From: a virus
Length of the DNA stretch: 64,000 bases
Virus record (IMG/VR): IMGVR_UViG_3300039310_000050
Location: 37,634 to 101,633 of that record
Reading direction: 5' to 3' (one strand)
Below the pieces are notes generated by a model. It had not been told where the DNA came from. It saw only the letters and a program-made list of their open reading frames with translations, and ran no database searches. This document shows, one piece after another, positions 24,195-31,111 of this stretch (the first letter of the stretch is position 1; every line of letters starts with the position of its first letter). The position numbers and the translations under genes are program-made.

Positions 24195-24575
24195 TTATTC
24201 TGCTTTATCTACTTTATTTAAACTTTCCACTTCTGTTCTTGGACGGCAAGCCTCACAAGTTAAAGAATTTAATTCTTTAAGTAATTCCGAATTACGATCA
24301 TAAAGAAAATTAATATCCTCAATCAAATTGTCTACTGCTAAATCAGTTTCCTTAACTCTATCCATTAAATCCTTTTCAACTTCTTCTAAGGATTCAACTT
24401 GTTCAAATAACTCATCATTTTCTTCTTCTAAGTTTTCAACCATTTCATTAGCTTCGTCCAAAGAATATTCTAAGTCACGATAGGCTTCATCTAAATCAAA
24501 ATTTTCTCTTAACAACTCTTTATTATTTTCTTTTAATTCTTTTACTAATTCTTTTAATTGTTTAACCGTTTTCAT
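24195..24575 (-). CDS. Coiled-coil protein, 126 aa
   Basis: From MKTVKQLKELVKELKENNKELL after AGGATAATT. Nearly the whole chain is acidic heptad-repeat helix (residues 1-105), ending in CEACRPRTEVESL. A homodimeric or trimeric rod is likely. Function unknown. Confidence 0.68.
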   Translation of the reverse strand: MKTVKQLKELVKELKENNKELLRENFDLDEAYRDLEYSLDEANEMVENLEEENDELFEQVESLEEVEKDLMDRVKETDLAVDNLIEDINFLYDRNSELLKELNSLTCEACRPRTEVESLNKVDKAE

Positions 24576-24595
24576 AATTATCCTCATTTCTAATT

Positions 24596-24673
24596 TGGAC
24601 CACCAGGAGGGACTTGAACCCTCTAAGACCAGTTTTGCAGACCTAGCGCCTCGACCACCTCGGCATCTAGTGA
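24596..24673 (-). tRNA. tRNA-Cys (GCA anticodon), weak stems
   Basis: Loop CTGCAAA gives GCA. Acceptor TCACTAG/CTGGTGG pairs using two wobble pairs; anticodon stem TAGGT/ACTGG has a G-A type mismatch. T-loop TTCAAGT and encoded CCA are normal. Confidence 0.82.
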
Positions 24674-24676
24674 ATT

Positions 24677-24751
24677 TGGTGGACCCGCCGAGACTCGAAC
24701 TCGGAACTCAACCTTGCAAAGGTCATATTTTCCCATTAAAACTACAAGCCC
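24677..24751 (-). tRNA. tRNA-Ala (TGC anticodon)
   Basis: Acceptor GGGCTTG/CGGGTCC including the G3-U70 pair that identifies Ala, anticodon stem TGACC/GGTTG with loop TTTGCAA, T-loop TTCGAGT, discriminator A, encoded CCA. Three bases before tRNA-Cys. Confidence 0.92.
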
Positions 24752-24848
24752 AATTTTCTTTCTTCATACCACTGTTTTCTGTGGCAATTAGCACAAAGAA
24801 CATCACTCTAAACCATCGTTTTCTATCTTCTGGATTTTTAAATGCCAT
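24742..24848 (-). pseudogene. Relic of a small CxxC protein (HNH or zinc-finger type)
   Basis: From an ATG at 24848, MAFKNPEDRKRWF is followed after a frame change by DVLCANCHRKQWYEERKLGL and a TAG within tRNA-Ala's 5' end. LCANCHRK is typical of HNH proteins. The two halves are in different frames, so this is read as a remnant. Confidence 0.4.
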
Positions 24849-24860
24849 TTCTTTTAAAAT

Positions 24861-24936
24861 TGGTAGTGGATTAGGGAATCGAACCCTACTAAACTTGCTT
24901 GTAGAGCAAGTGCCTCAACCAGCCGGCCCATCCACT
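24861..24936 (-). tRNA. tRNA-Val (TAC anticodon)
   Basis: Acceptor AGTGGAT/ATCCACT, anticodon stem CTTGC/GCAAG with loop TCTACAA, T-loop TTCGATT, encoded CCA. Its first two bases are the AG of the upstream gene's TAG stop. Confidence 0.93.
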
Positions 24937-25276
24937 AAACTACATCCGGATCAACTGGCGCCACTACCACGCGGGCCGCGCTATCCAAATAACCATATGC
25001 TGTAGCCGTCCATTCACGGCTTGGAACAACCCGCAAAGTATGAGTACCCTTTTCAGTACCTTCTCTAATTGTTGCCTTATGTTGTTTGGGGATTCTATCC
25101 CAACACTTTGAGCAAAACAAATTCTTACCAGATGCCATATTCTTACACTTCGGATAATCAAAACATCTATGAACACTACCAACCTTTTTCTTGGTTTTAG
25201 TAGCACGCCGGATAGCATCCTGGCATTCACTACATTTTTGATCGTTTCTTCCGATACTTGAGCAACCTGAACACAT
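24935..25276 (-). CDS. Multi-zinc-ribbon protein, 113 aa
   Basis: Cysteine pairs CSGC, CSEC, CFDYPKC and CSKC in residues 1-60 suggest two zinc-binding ribbons, followed by TIREGTEKGTHTL and an alanine-rich tail. Probably binds nucleic acid or a protein partner. Consensus-like promoter upstream (25296-25324). The stop codon overlaps tRNA-Val by two bases. Confidence 0.7.
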   Translation of the reverse strand: MCSGCSSIGRNDQKCSECQDAIRRATKTKKKVGSVHRCFDYPKCKNMASGKNLFCSKCWDRIPKQHKATIREGTEKGTHTLRVVPSREWTATAYGYLDSAARVVVAPVDPDVV

Positions 25277-25295
25277 AAATTTTCAACCTCAATTC

Positions 25296-25324
25296 ATTGT
25301 AACACAATTTATTTAGAATGTCAA
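25296..25324 (-). promoter_or_regulatory. sigma70 promoter
   Basis: Minus strand TTGACA (25319-25324), 17-bp spacer, TACAAT (25296-25301); followed by the same AATTGAGGTTGAA leader seen before the 22256 start. Confidence 0.75.
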
Positions 25325-25347
25325 GGGGAATTTTAATTCCCCTATAT

Positions 25348-25530
25348 TTAAATCAACAAAATCAATTTGGGTAATAACCACGCGAATAACCAAATTAATA
25401 ACCCAATAACCAAAATAAAATTAATAACTACTCGAATTCTTTGGTCCATCGTCAAAGTACCCAATAAATACCACGCAAGACCAACAAAGGCAAGAACTAT
25501 ACAAGACACAAAAATTAAATGAAGAAGCAT
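25348..25530 (-). CDS. Small membrane protein, 60 aa, two transmembrane helices
   Basis: Two hydrophobic segments (about 3-25 and 36-58) separated by TMDQRIRVVIN. A late-type box TATAAATA lies 50 bp upstream. Size, topology and late promoter would suit a holin, but it is not near the lysozyme gene, so this is only a possibility. Confidence 0.68.
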   Translation of the reverse strand: MLLHLIFVSCIVLAFVGLAWYLLGTLTMDQRIRVVINFILVIGLLIWLFAWLLPKLILLI

Positions 25531-25579
25531 AAGATATCTTACTCCTTTCTGGAGATACAGACACTTATCTCATGTTAGT

Positions 25580-25587
25580 ATTTATAT
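25580..25587 (-). promoter_or_regulatory. T4-type late box TATAAATA
   Basis: Exact match on the minus strand, between tRNA-CAT and the 60-residue membrane protein; transcription would start near 25574. Confidence 0.6.
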
Positions 25588-25590
25588 TTT

Positions 25591-25665
25591 GGTAGCGGGT
25601 GGGGGTATCGATCCCCACTCTATGGCTTATGAGACCATCGTGACACCTGTTCACTTCACCCGCAT
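25591..25665 (-). tRNA. tRNA with CAT anticodon (Met, or Ile if lysidine-modified)
   Basis: Anticodon stem ATGGT/GCCAT with loop CTCATAA. With discriminator A and CCA, the terminal pair 1-72 is a T-T mismatch, while the inner six pairs (GCGGGT/ACCCGC) are perfect. Lacks the three G-C pairs of initiator anticodon stems. Whether it reads AUG or AUA cannot be decided here. Confidence 0.85.
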
Positions 25666-25673
25666 CAACCGTT

Positions 25674-26111
25674 TTAAATAATAACTATAAATCTATCATC
25701 CAAAAATTTTAAATGTGGTTTTACATCTTCCCACTTTAAACCACCATTTCCACAACCGACTTTAGGTAAATAAATTTCATTAATTCTCATTTCATTTACT
25801 AAATTTAAAAGTTCTTCTCCACTTTTAATAATTAATGATAAAATTGATTTTTCCCACCATTTATCTTTAGTTGGAAATGTAAATATATTAAATTCTTTCC
25901 AGTAATGGGTTCTATTACCATAATTTTGAATAAATTGGCCTAACATTTTTGATAAATTGGGGAAAGTATTTTTAGCTTTAAGAGCAACCCCTTTCCCCAT
26001 TACAGCATTATCATTTTTATTTAACCAATTATTTACAGTAATTATAATCGGATACCCAAGTTTATGTACCGTCCATAAATTATAAACTAAACTTTCTTTT
26101 ATTTCAACCAT
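25674..26111 (-). CDS. Macro-domain protein (ADP-ribose-binding)
   Basis: 145 residues. NDNAVMGKGVALKAKNTFPNL is the macro-domain N-terminal loop and LPKVGCGNGGLKWEDVKPHL the second substrate loop, matching Appr-1''-p phosphatase-like macro domains. These bind or hydrolyse ADP-ribose derivatives, including those made in tRNA repair or by ADP-ribosylation. Its location among tRNA and RNA ligase genes suggests RNA repair or counter-defence (inference). Overlaps the next gene by 8 bp. Confidence 0.82.
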   Translation of the reverse strand: MVEIKESLVYNLWTVHKLGYPIIITVNNWLNKNDNAVMGKGVALKAKNTFPNLSKMLGQFIQNYGNRTHYWKEFNIFTFPTKDKWWEKSILSLIIKSGEELLNLVNEMRINEIYLPKVGCGNGGLKWEDVKPHLKFLDDRFIVII

Positions 26112-26529
26112 TTTTATTTATCAAGTTAGCAACCGCTTGTTCATCTAATGGTTCAATCAAAAAACTTTTACCACGAGAATAATAACCAGACATTACTTCA
26201 CGGGCTGATTCTGTTATAATAGTGTGGGTTGATACTGCTTCCTCAAGTGCCCTAGTTAAAGAAAGAACACGTCCCGTTTCTTTTTTATAATTATCAACTG
26301 GATGCGTAAATGCTTTTCCAAAAAATTCTACTTCTGGAAGTGTAGGATGTTCTTCCATATATCCAACATTTAACTGTAAAGTACAATGAGTTTCCCCTCG
26401 TAAAAATTGCAATTTATCAGCTAAAGAAACCAATGAATTTACATTTGTATCTGCGATCCTAACTTCTGGAAGAAAATGCCGGAATTTAATTACAACCTTC
26501 CCCAATTTTTGTGTCTCAAACTTAATCAT
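26104..26529 (-). CDS. Hypothetical protein, 141 aa
   Basis: From MIKFETQKLGKVVIKFRHF at 26529 after AAAGGAAAATT; farther upstream the frame only reads tRNA-Lys. Mixed alpha/beta, with VSLADKLQFLRGETHCTLQLNVGY and a helical C-terminus. Not recognised. Confidence 0.62.
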   Translation of the reverse strand: MIKFETQKLGKVVIKFRHFLPEVRIADTNVNSLVSLADKLQFLRGETHCTLQLNVGYMEEHPTLPEVEFFGKAFTHPVDNYKKETGRVLSLTRALEEAVSTHTIITESAREVMSGYYSRGKSFLIEPLDEQAVANLINKNG

Positions 26530-26588
26530 ATAATTTTCCTTTTTATATTTAAACAACATCAATTTACAGTCCAAACTGTAATTGAATT

Positions 26589-26665
26589 TGGTGGCTTGTT
26601 TGGGGTACGATCCCAAATCTCTCAGCTTAAAAGGCTGGAGCTTTTTCCATTTAAGCTAACAAGCC
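26589..26665 (-). tRNA. tRNA-Lys (TTT anticodon)
   Basis: Acceptor GGCTTGT/ACAAGCC, loop CTTTTAA giving TTT, T-loop ATCGTAC (variant TTCGA), discriminator A, encoded CCA. It has its own promoter at 26692-26719. Confidence 0.9.
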
Positions 26666-26691
26666 AAAACTTTTTGTATTTCTTTTATTAT

Positions 26692-26719
26692 AGTATAGCA
26701 TATTTTAAAAAATTGTCAA
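26692..26719 (-). promoter_or_regulatory. sigma70 promoter for tRNA-Lys
   Basis: Minus strand TTGACA (26714-26719), 16-bp spacer, TATACT (26692-26697). Confidence 0.75.
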
Positions 26720-26727
26720 GCATTTTA

Positions 26728-26804
26728 TTTTGATATTCCATTACCGCTCGCTTCCCACCTGGGTTGGCTACCAGCCTCAGCCTCGTCCGTATGGAACATC
26801 AAAA
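26728..26804 (-). ncRNA. Structured noncoding element B, 77 nt
   Basis: The ends form a long stem of about 16 bp: TTTTGAT-G-TTCCAT on one side against ATGGAA-T-ATCAAAA on the other, with one G-U pair and one bulge. The GC-rich interior contains small hairpins (GGCT/AGCC and CCC/GGG). It begins 2 bases after the tRNA-Arg 3' end and ends 8 bases before the promoter of tRNA-Lys. No T-run follows, so it is not a classic terminator. Architecture and placement parallel element A. Confidence 0.55.
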
Positions 26805-26806
26805 CT

Positions 26807-26883
26807 TGGTACCCGTAGAGCGATTCGAACGCCCGACATACTGGTTAGAAGCCAGTTACTCTATCCAACTGAGTTATACGGGC
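26807..26883 (-). tRNA. tRNA-Arg (TCT anticodon)
   Basis: Acceptor GCCCGTA/TACGGGT, anticodon stem ACTGG/CCAGT with loop CTTCTAA, T-loop TTCGAAT, encoded CCA. Reads AGA/AGG, codons favoured by this AT-rich genome. Confidence 0.93.
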
Positions 26884-26911
26884 AAAATGTTTCATATATT
26901 TTTATAATTTT

Positions 26912-27008
26912 TGGCAGAGGGAATAGGATTCGAACCTACGGATGAACTTATTAAGCCCACCTACGGTTTTCAAGACCGCCGCAATAAACCGGACTCTGCC
27001 ATCCCTCT
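26912..27008 (-). tRNA. tRNA-Ser (TGA anticodon)
   Basis: Acceptor AGAGGGA/TCCCTCT, anticodon stem GCGGT/ACCGT with loop CTTGAAA, long variable arm, T-loop TTCGAAT, discriminator G, encoded CCA. Its first two bases are shared with the upstream gene's TAG stop. Confidence 0.93.
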
Positions 27009-27279
27009 ATAAATTAATACCAGCATCTATATATCCGTGACAATGATCTTCCCATTCGCCAGTGGCCTCATTGTACTTCATTCCACCTACTTCATTAAAT
27101 CCAAAAGCGCAACATTCACAAGGAATATAACTTTCATGAGTAACCTCATAATATTCTAAATTCATTACCATACACAAATGGTGTTCTCTCCAAGAACATC
27201 CACATATACAAATACCAGAACAATTAGGACCACTATATTTTGGTTCCCATTTTTCTATTGTTTGTTCTATTTGTATCAT
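27007..27279 (-). CDS. Cysteine-rich protein, 90 aa
   Basis: Cysteines in CSGICICGCSWREHHLC and YIPCECCAFGFNEVGG suggest zinc binding. The spacing looks like a known small phage protein type, not named here. Stop codon overlaps tRNA-Ser. Confidence 0.65.
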   Translation of the reverse strand: MIQIEQTIEKWEPKYSGPNCSGICICGCSWREHHLCMVMNLEYYEVTHESYIPCECCAFGFNEVGGMKYNEATGEWEDHCHGYIDAGINL

Positions 27280-27298
27280 AATTTATTAACCCATTAAA

Positions 27299-27586
27299 TT
27301 ATTTCTTTTTCTTAGCAACTTTTTTAATAGGTTTCTTTACTGTTTTAAATGGTAATTTTGATTGATCATTATCAGGAATTTCAACATCATAAATATGATC
27401 CTGAAGTCTATCAGTTGAACCTGATTCAATTTTCATTTCATCTCCATTATCATCTACTAAAGTAAGTAATGGAAATATAACTCCAGTTAAATGGCTTGTT
27501 TGTATGTCTTTAACTAACCAACTTTTAGTTAAACCAATAATTCTATCACCAACCCTCAAATCCTTTGCTTTCTTTTGTACCTTCAT
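27299..27586 (-). CDS. Hypothetical protein, 95 aa, basic tail
   Basis: KAKDLRVGDRIIGLTKSWLVKDIQ is a small beta-barrel-like start; the C-terminus is KKPIKKVAKKKK. Begins right after the next gene's stop. May bind nucleic acid through the basic tail (inference). Confidence 0.62.
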   Translation of the reverse strand: MKVQKKAKDLRVGDRIIGLTKSWLVKDIQTSHLTGVIFPLLTLVDDNGDEMKIESGSTDRLQDHIYDVEIPDNDQSKLPFKTVKKPIKKVAKKKK

Positions 27587-27587
27587 T

Positions 27588-27842
27588 TCAAACCTCCATA
27601 CCTTCTTCTTCTAAAATTTCTAAAGGTGTTCTTTTTCTTTCTTTGGCTAATTTATTAATATATTCACCCATTTCTGGTGATAATTGTTCATAAATTACCA
27701 ATTGTTTAATTTGTTTCTCGGGTGGAAGATTCCTTATATAATCTTTTCTTCCCATAATACAAGTTTTAGGATCATTATTATGCGGGTATTTATCAAGACC
27801 TGTTGCACATGCTTTACATATTTCACGCTTTTGATTTATCAT
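27588..27842 (-). CDS. Hypothetical protein, 84 aa
   Basis: Contains CKACATGLDKYPHNNDPKTC, possibly metal-binding, then helical KQIKQLVIYEQLSPEMGEYINKLAKE. Its start lies inside the 3' end of the decayed frame at 27823-27968. Confidence 0.6.
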   Translation of the reverse strand: MINQKREICKACATGLDKYPHNNDPKTCIMGRKDYIRNLPPEKQIKQLVIYEQLSPEMGEYINKLAKERKRTPLEILEEEGMEV

Positions 27843-27968
27843 AATATTTTCTTATAAAATAGGGAATTTCATTGACATATGTATCGTACCGTTTTTCATC
27901 TAAATTGGTCCTACTTCATACACATAATATTCTAAACCTTCTTCAAATACTATACCACAATTTCTCAT
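27823..27968 (-). pseudogene. Small gene broken by a frameshift
   Basis: ATG at 27968 overlaps the upstream stop (ATGA), as for functional genes here. It encodes MRNCGIVFEEGLEYYVYEVGP then meets a TAG; shifting frame gives NLDEKRYDTYVNEIPYFIRKYYDKSKA to a TGA at 27823. Span is 146 bp, two more than a multiple of three. Together about 48 residues of plausible protein. Confidence 0.6.
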
Positions 27969-28315
27969 ATTAAAACTTCCTTAATATCTAATGGAACTAT
28001 TTTCTTTTTATTCCATTTTTCTTTTTCTTCTTTATTCATTTGAACTAAACCACGATCCCATGCCCAACGAGCTAAACCTCTCATATCTCGAATAGAAGTT
28101 AAATATTTTGAAGTCATAAGTAATCGAGATATTTGATTATAATCTTCATTTTCTCGAATAGTTACAATAACTCTCCCACCTTCATCTTTTAATTTACCAA
28201 AAAAATTAGAAATACCAGATGGATTATATTTACCTTGAATTTCAAAAGTCCATTGGTGATGTTTCGCCTCAATTTTTTGTGCCGCCTTTTTTGTTTGGTT
28301 TTTCATGTGAAACAT
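27965..28315 (-). CDS. Hypothetical protein, 116 aa
   Basis: Basic N-terminus (MKNQTKKAAQKIEAKHHQWTF; the ATG at 28306 is an alternative start), central GISNFFGKLKDEGGRVIVTI and SIRDMRGLARWAWDRGLV. Unknown function. Between the RNA ligase and the broken small gene. Confidence 0.62.
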   Translation of the reverse strand: MFHMKNQTKKAAQKIEAKHHQWTFEIQGKYNPSGISNFFGKLKDEGGRVIVTIRENEDYNQISRLLMTSKYLTSIRDMRGLARWAWDRGLVQMNKEEKEKWNKKKIVPLDIKEVLI

Positions 28316-28330
28316 TAAAGAAAAAACATG

Positions 28331-29320
28331 CTATTTCTTCCTTTTGTCCTCCAAATAATCTATAGATACATATTTTAATATTAATCTTCCATGTAACCTT
28401 TCAGAATATCTTTCTTTAATACATTTAACTACACACCCCTCGCGGATATGTTTCGCGCCTTCTATTGTAGATAATCCATTTACATATTTTTGCATCACTT
28501 CTATAGAATATGGCCCGCGATATAACACTGGTACCAAAAAATCAGATTTGGCACCACCGAGGGCATCGTCATAATCCAAAAATTGACCTGCGGCGAATAC
28601 ATCAAACGCTCTAAACTTATAAGGACATTCCTGAGTAACACCATAATTAAATCCCTTCTGTACTGCACCAAAAATTTCTCCATATAAAATTACATCCGGA
28701 TTAAGACGGCAAAATGCTTCTACCCAAGGACAATATTCTAATACATTCCAATAAAGATTCTTTCCCTGTTCTGGTATTTTTTTCCATTGATAGTGCGATC
28801 CACAATACATTTTTCCATTTTGGAAAGTATACCGTGAATTTGCACCATGGATTTTTTCTGTAATTACAACTTCTTCACCTTCCACAAATTCATTCCGATA
28901 TTTTTGCCATGGTTCAATATCATAAATTACACCATCAATTGGTGGAGGATCTTGAAATTCTCCTTGAGCCGAATTAATTTCTGCGGATAATTCTGGGTCA
29001 TAATGTTTAATTCCAAGAATATCAGCAACATCATCACCAACTACCGATCCTTCAGGCGCAGGTATGAGCATACCATAAGATTCTTCCCCGCGGAATCTCC
29101 TAGCCCTGATTTTTAAATGCCCTTCCAAAAATTTAAATTGTTCAGTATTTGGAACAACTGAATCGGGTGGAAGATAAGCAGCCAAATCTCCTTTCTTCCA
29201 ATCTTCTAAACGAACAACACATTGATATCCATCAAATACTTTACAAATTCCGAGTAGGTCTGCGTTGGGGTGTTTTTCAATTTTTTCAATTCTAACCACT
29301 TCAACAATGAAATTACTCAT
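28331..29320 (-). CDS. RNA ligase, Rnl5/Rnl2 type with N-terminal OB domain
   Basis: 329 residues. Motif I TEKIHGANSR with lysine 156, motif III-like YGEIFG, motif IV-like EGCVVK, motif V LILKYVS. The N-terminal 130 residues (VEVVRIEKIEKHPNADLLG ... RARRFRGEESYGMLI) look like an OB domain as in Deinococcus-type Rnl5. It would reseal nicked RNA. Lying within the tRNA region, it may repair tRNAs cut by host anticodon nucleases, as T4 Rnl1 does, but by a different ligase family. Own promoter at 29349-29377. Confidence 0.85.
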   Translation of the reverse strand: MSNFIVEVVRIEKIEKHPNADLLGICKVFDGYQCVVRLEDWKKGDLAAYLPPDSVVPNTEQFKFLEGHLKIRARRFRGEESYGMLIPAPEGSVVGDDVADILGIKHYDPELSAEINSAQGEFQDPPPIDGVIYDIEPWQKYRNEFVEGEEVVITEKIHGANSRYTFQNGKMYCGSHYQWKKIPEQGKNLYWNVLEYCPWVEAFCRLNPDVILYGEIFGAVQKGFNYGVTQECPYKFRAFDVFAAGQFLDYDDALGGAKSDFLVPVLYRGPYSIEVMQKYVNGLSTIEGAKHIREGCVVKCIKERYSERLHGRLILKYVSIDYLEDKRKK

Positions 29321-29348
29321 AATTTATCCTTTATTTTATGATACATCT

Positions 29349-29377
29349 ATCATAACATAAAATAAATGAAATGTCAA
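29349..29377 (-). promoter_or_regulatory. sigma70 promoter for RNA ligase
   Basis: Minus strand TTGACA (29372-29377), 17-bp spacer, TATGAT (29349-29354). Back-to-back with the late box at 29383-29390. Confidence 0.7.
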
Positions 29378-29382
29378 GTGAA

Positions 29383-29390
29383 TATAAATA
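29383..29390 (+). promoter_or_regulatory. T4-type late box TATAAATA before GIY-YIG gene
   Basis: Exact match, transcription start expected near 29396, giving a leader of about 67 bases that opens with the hairpin at 29399-29432. Confidence 0.55.
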
Positions 29391-29398
29391 TTATTATC

Positions 29399-29432
29399 GG
29401 GACCAAGTGGTGTTTAAGACCGCATTGGCCCC
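29399..29432 (+). promoter_or_regulatory. 5'-end hairpin in the GIY-YIG leader
   Basis: GGGACCAAG pairs with the segment ending TTGGCCCC with one A-C mismatch, continued by GTGGT/ACCGC-type pairs. It is within 4 bases of the predicted start of the late transcript. The ribosome-binding AGAGG lies after it. Confidence 0.5.
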
Positions 29433-29462
29433 TGAACAAAGCATTAGAGGTAACTAACGCAA

Positions 29463-30083
29463 ATGTCTAAACCTATTTATTTAATATATAAACACACCAG
29501 TCCATCAGGAAAATCTTATATTGGATATACTTGTCAAACTATGAAAGAAAGATGGAAACAAGAAATTTCACATTCCAAAAATTTTAAACATGGACACAAA
29601 TTAGATACTGCTATTAGAAAATATCCAAATGAGGATCAATGGACTTATAAAATCCTAATATATAATATTCCAACTTTAGACGAAGCCAAGAATTTAGAAA
29701 TCATTTGTATATTTTATTTTGATACAAATATTAATGGATATAATATGACTCCTGGTGGAGATGGACATGGAAAACATTCTAAAGAAACTAAAAATAAAAT
29801 AGGTATGAAAAATAAAGGAAAAATTTCTTGGCGTAAAGGTAAAATTAATTTACCAAAACATTCTAAAGAAACTATATACAAAATGTCACAAATAAAATTA
29901 AATAAACATCCATCACAAAAAACTAAAAATAAAATATCTAAATCTTTAACTAATCGGAAACTTTCCAAAGAACATATATTTAACAGGTCTAAATCTCAAA
30001 CAGGATTAAAACGCTCACAAGAAACCAAAAGGAAAATACAAATAGCCAAATTAGGACAACATTACACAAAACAATGTGGATAG
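29463..30083 (+). CDS. GIY-YIG homing endonuclease (plus strand)
   Basis: 206 residues. PIYLIYKHTSPSGKSYIGYTCQTMKERW is the GIY-YIG core; NLEIICIFYFDTNINGYNMTPGGDG follows; the C-terminal half has four NUMOD3-like repeats (HSKETKNKIG, HSKETIYKMS, PSQKTKNKIS, RSQETKRKIQ). It is oriented against its neighbours and has a late-type promoter, consistent with an independent mobile gene. Related to 12871-13464. Confidence 0.9.
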   Translation: MSKPIYLIYKHTSPSGKSYIGYTCQTMKERWKQEISHSKNFKHGHKLDTAIRKYPNEDQWTYKILIYNIPTLDEAKNLEIICIFYFDTNINGYNMTPGGDGHGKHSKETKNKIGMKNKGKISWRKGKINLPKHSKETIYKMSQIKLNKHPSQKTKNKISKSLTNRKLSKEHIFNRSKSQTGLKRSQETKRKIQIAKLGQHYTKQCG

Positions 30084-30221
30084 CAAATATTTATTTGATG
30101 GTTTCTTTAAAGGTTAAGAAAAGGTGCGGTATTACGCAGATTCAAGTAAAACAAAAATCCATGAATTTTATCTCATTCTAAATCAACAAGATAGAGCGAT
30201 TGGAAATCATAAAAATGTGTT
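30084..30221. other. Intergenic stretch, nothing convincing
   Basis: 138 bp between convergent genes. A 27-codon plus-strand frame exists but has no ribosome-binding site. No promoter or terminator recognised. Confidence 0.5.
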
Positions 30222-30434
30222 TTATAGGCCAAGAAGTGTGGTTTCGATAGCTTGAACAAGCGATTCCAAATCATCATCCAAGCGGCCTATATCAATCAAG
30301 GACAATTGTGTATTACTTTCCAAAGTATATTCTCTCCGGATCTTTCCAAGTTCTGTTTTCAATAAGTAAAGAGTATCCGAATATAACTCATTCTCTCTTT
30401 CTAATTCCAACGTTTCGTTAATCTGTCTAGCCAT
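30222..30434 (-). CDS. Small helical protein, 70 aa
   Basis: MARQINETLELERENELYSDTLYLLKTELGKIRREY, predicted coiled coil followed by a second helix. Start overlaps the upstream gene by 8 bp. Unknown function. Confidence 0.62.
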   Translation of the reverse strand: MARQINETLELERENELYSDTLYLLKTELGKIRREYTLESNTQLSLIDIGRLDDDLESLVQAIETTLLGL

Positions 30435-31071
30435 TTAATTTCCACTCTGATGCTGGGAGGTAAGTTCTTATCCGAGCATACAATTTACTATTGGTTCCTT
30501 TTTGTAGATTTGGTGTTACATTTTTCTTTATTTCTTCTTTGGATAATTGGCGTTGATGGTAATTCTCCTGTATATAGATACCATCATCAACCTTAACACC
30601 ATTATGATATATTGGATAAGTAGTTTCATTTTTTGTTATCCAATAAACAAACCAACAACCTTTGATTTGTTTAAAGTCATATACATCACCAAAACCCAAA
30701 TTTATTGGTAAAAATTTACTTTGAATATAATCAATTTCTAATTCATTTGTATGAGGTTGTTTCCAAGATCTACTCTTATATTTTCCTTTACAAAGAAAAC
30801 CAGTATTTGGATCTACATAAAGATCTTCAATAGGATAAATTTTAGGAAAATGTGAATGTTGAGTATATGCTTCACCATTTAATATATAAACATTTTTTTC
30901 TACCATCCATAAAATACGATGACGAATTTCCTGTCCTATTTCAGTTTTATCATCAGCAAAATGGCAAATTTCAGAATATACTTTATCCCAAAGTTGTCCA
31001 ACTTTAGATTCTAAAAAACTATGCAAAACCGAATAATCAAAATAATCTTTAGCTTTCTTTTTATTCAACAT
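30427..31071 (-). CDS. Conserved phage protein, 214 aa
   Basis: SFLESKVGQLWDKVYSEICHFAD and DLYVDPNTGFLCKGKYKSR recur in proteins of unrelated tailed phages (recalled), but no function is known. Consensus promoter directly upstream (31080-31108). Confidence 0.68.
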   Translation of the reverse strand: MLNKKKAKDYFDYSVLHSFLESKVGQLWDKVYSEICHFADDKTEIGQEIRHRILWMVEKNVYILNGEAYTQHSHFPKIYPIEDLYVDPNTGFLCKGKYKSRSWKQPHTNELEIDYIQSKFLPINLGFGDVYDFKQIKGCWFVYWITKNETTYPIYHNGVKVDDGIYIQENYHQRQLSKEEIKKNVTPNLQKGTNSKLYARIRTYLPASEWKLNG

Positions 31072-31079
31072 AATACAAA

Positions 31080-31108
31080 ATTATATCATACCTCAATATT
31101 TTTGTCAA
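31080..31108 (-). promoter_or_regulatory. Consensus sigma70 promoter
   Basis: Minus strand TTGACA (31103-31108), 17-bp spacer, TATAAT (31080-31085). Confidence 0.85.
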
Positions 31109-31111
31109 GAT

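Noticed and set aside
25591-25665. Initiator tRNA-Met because of the 1-72 mismatch
   Set aside because: The anticodon stem lacks the three G-C pairs of initiators and the mismatch is T-T instead of C-A.
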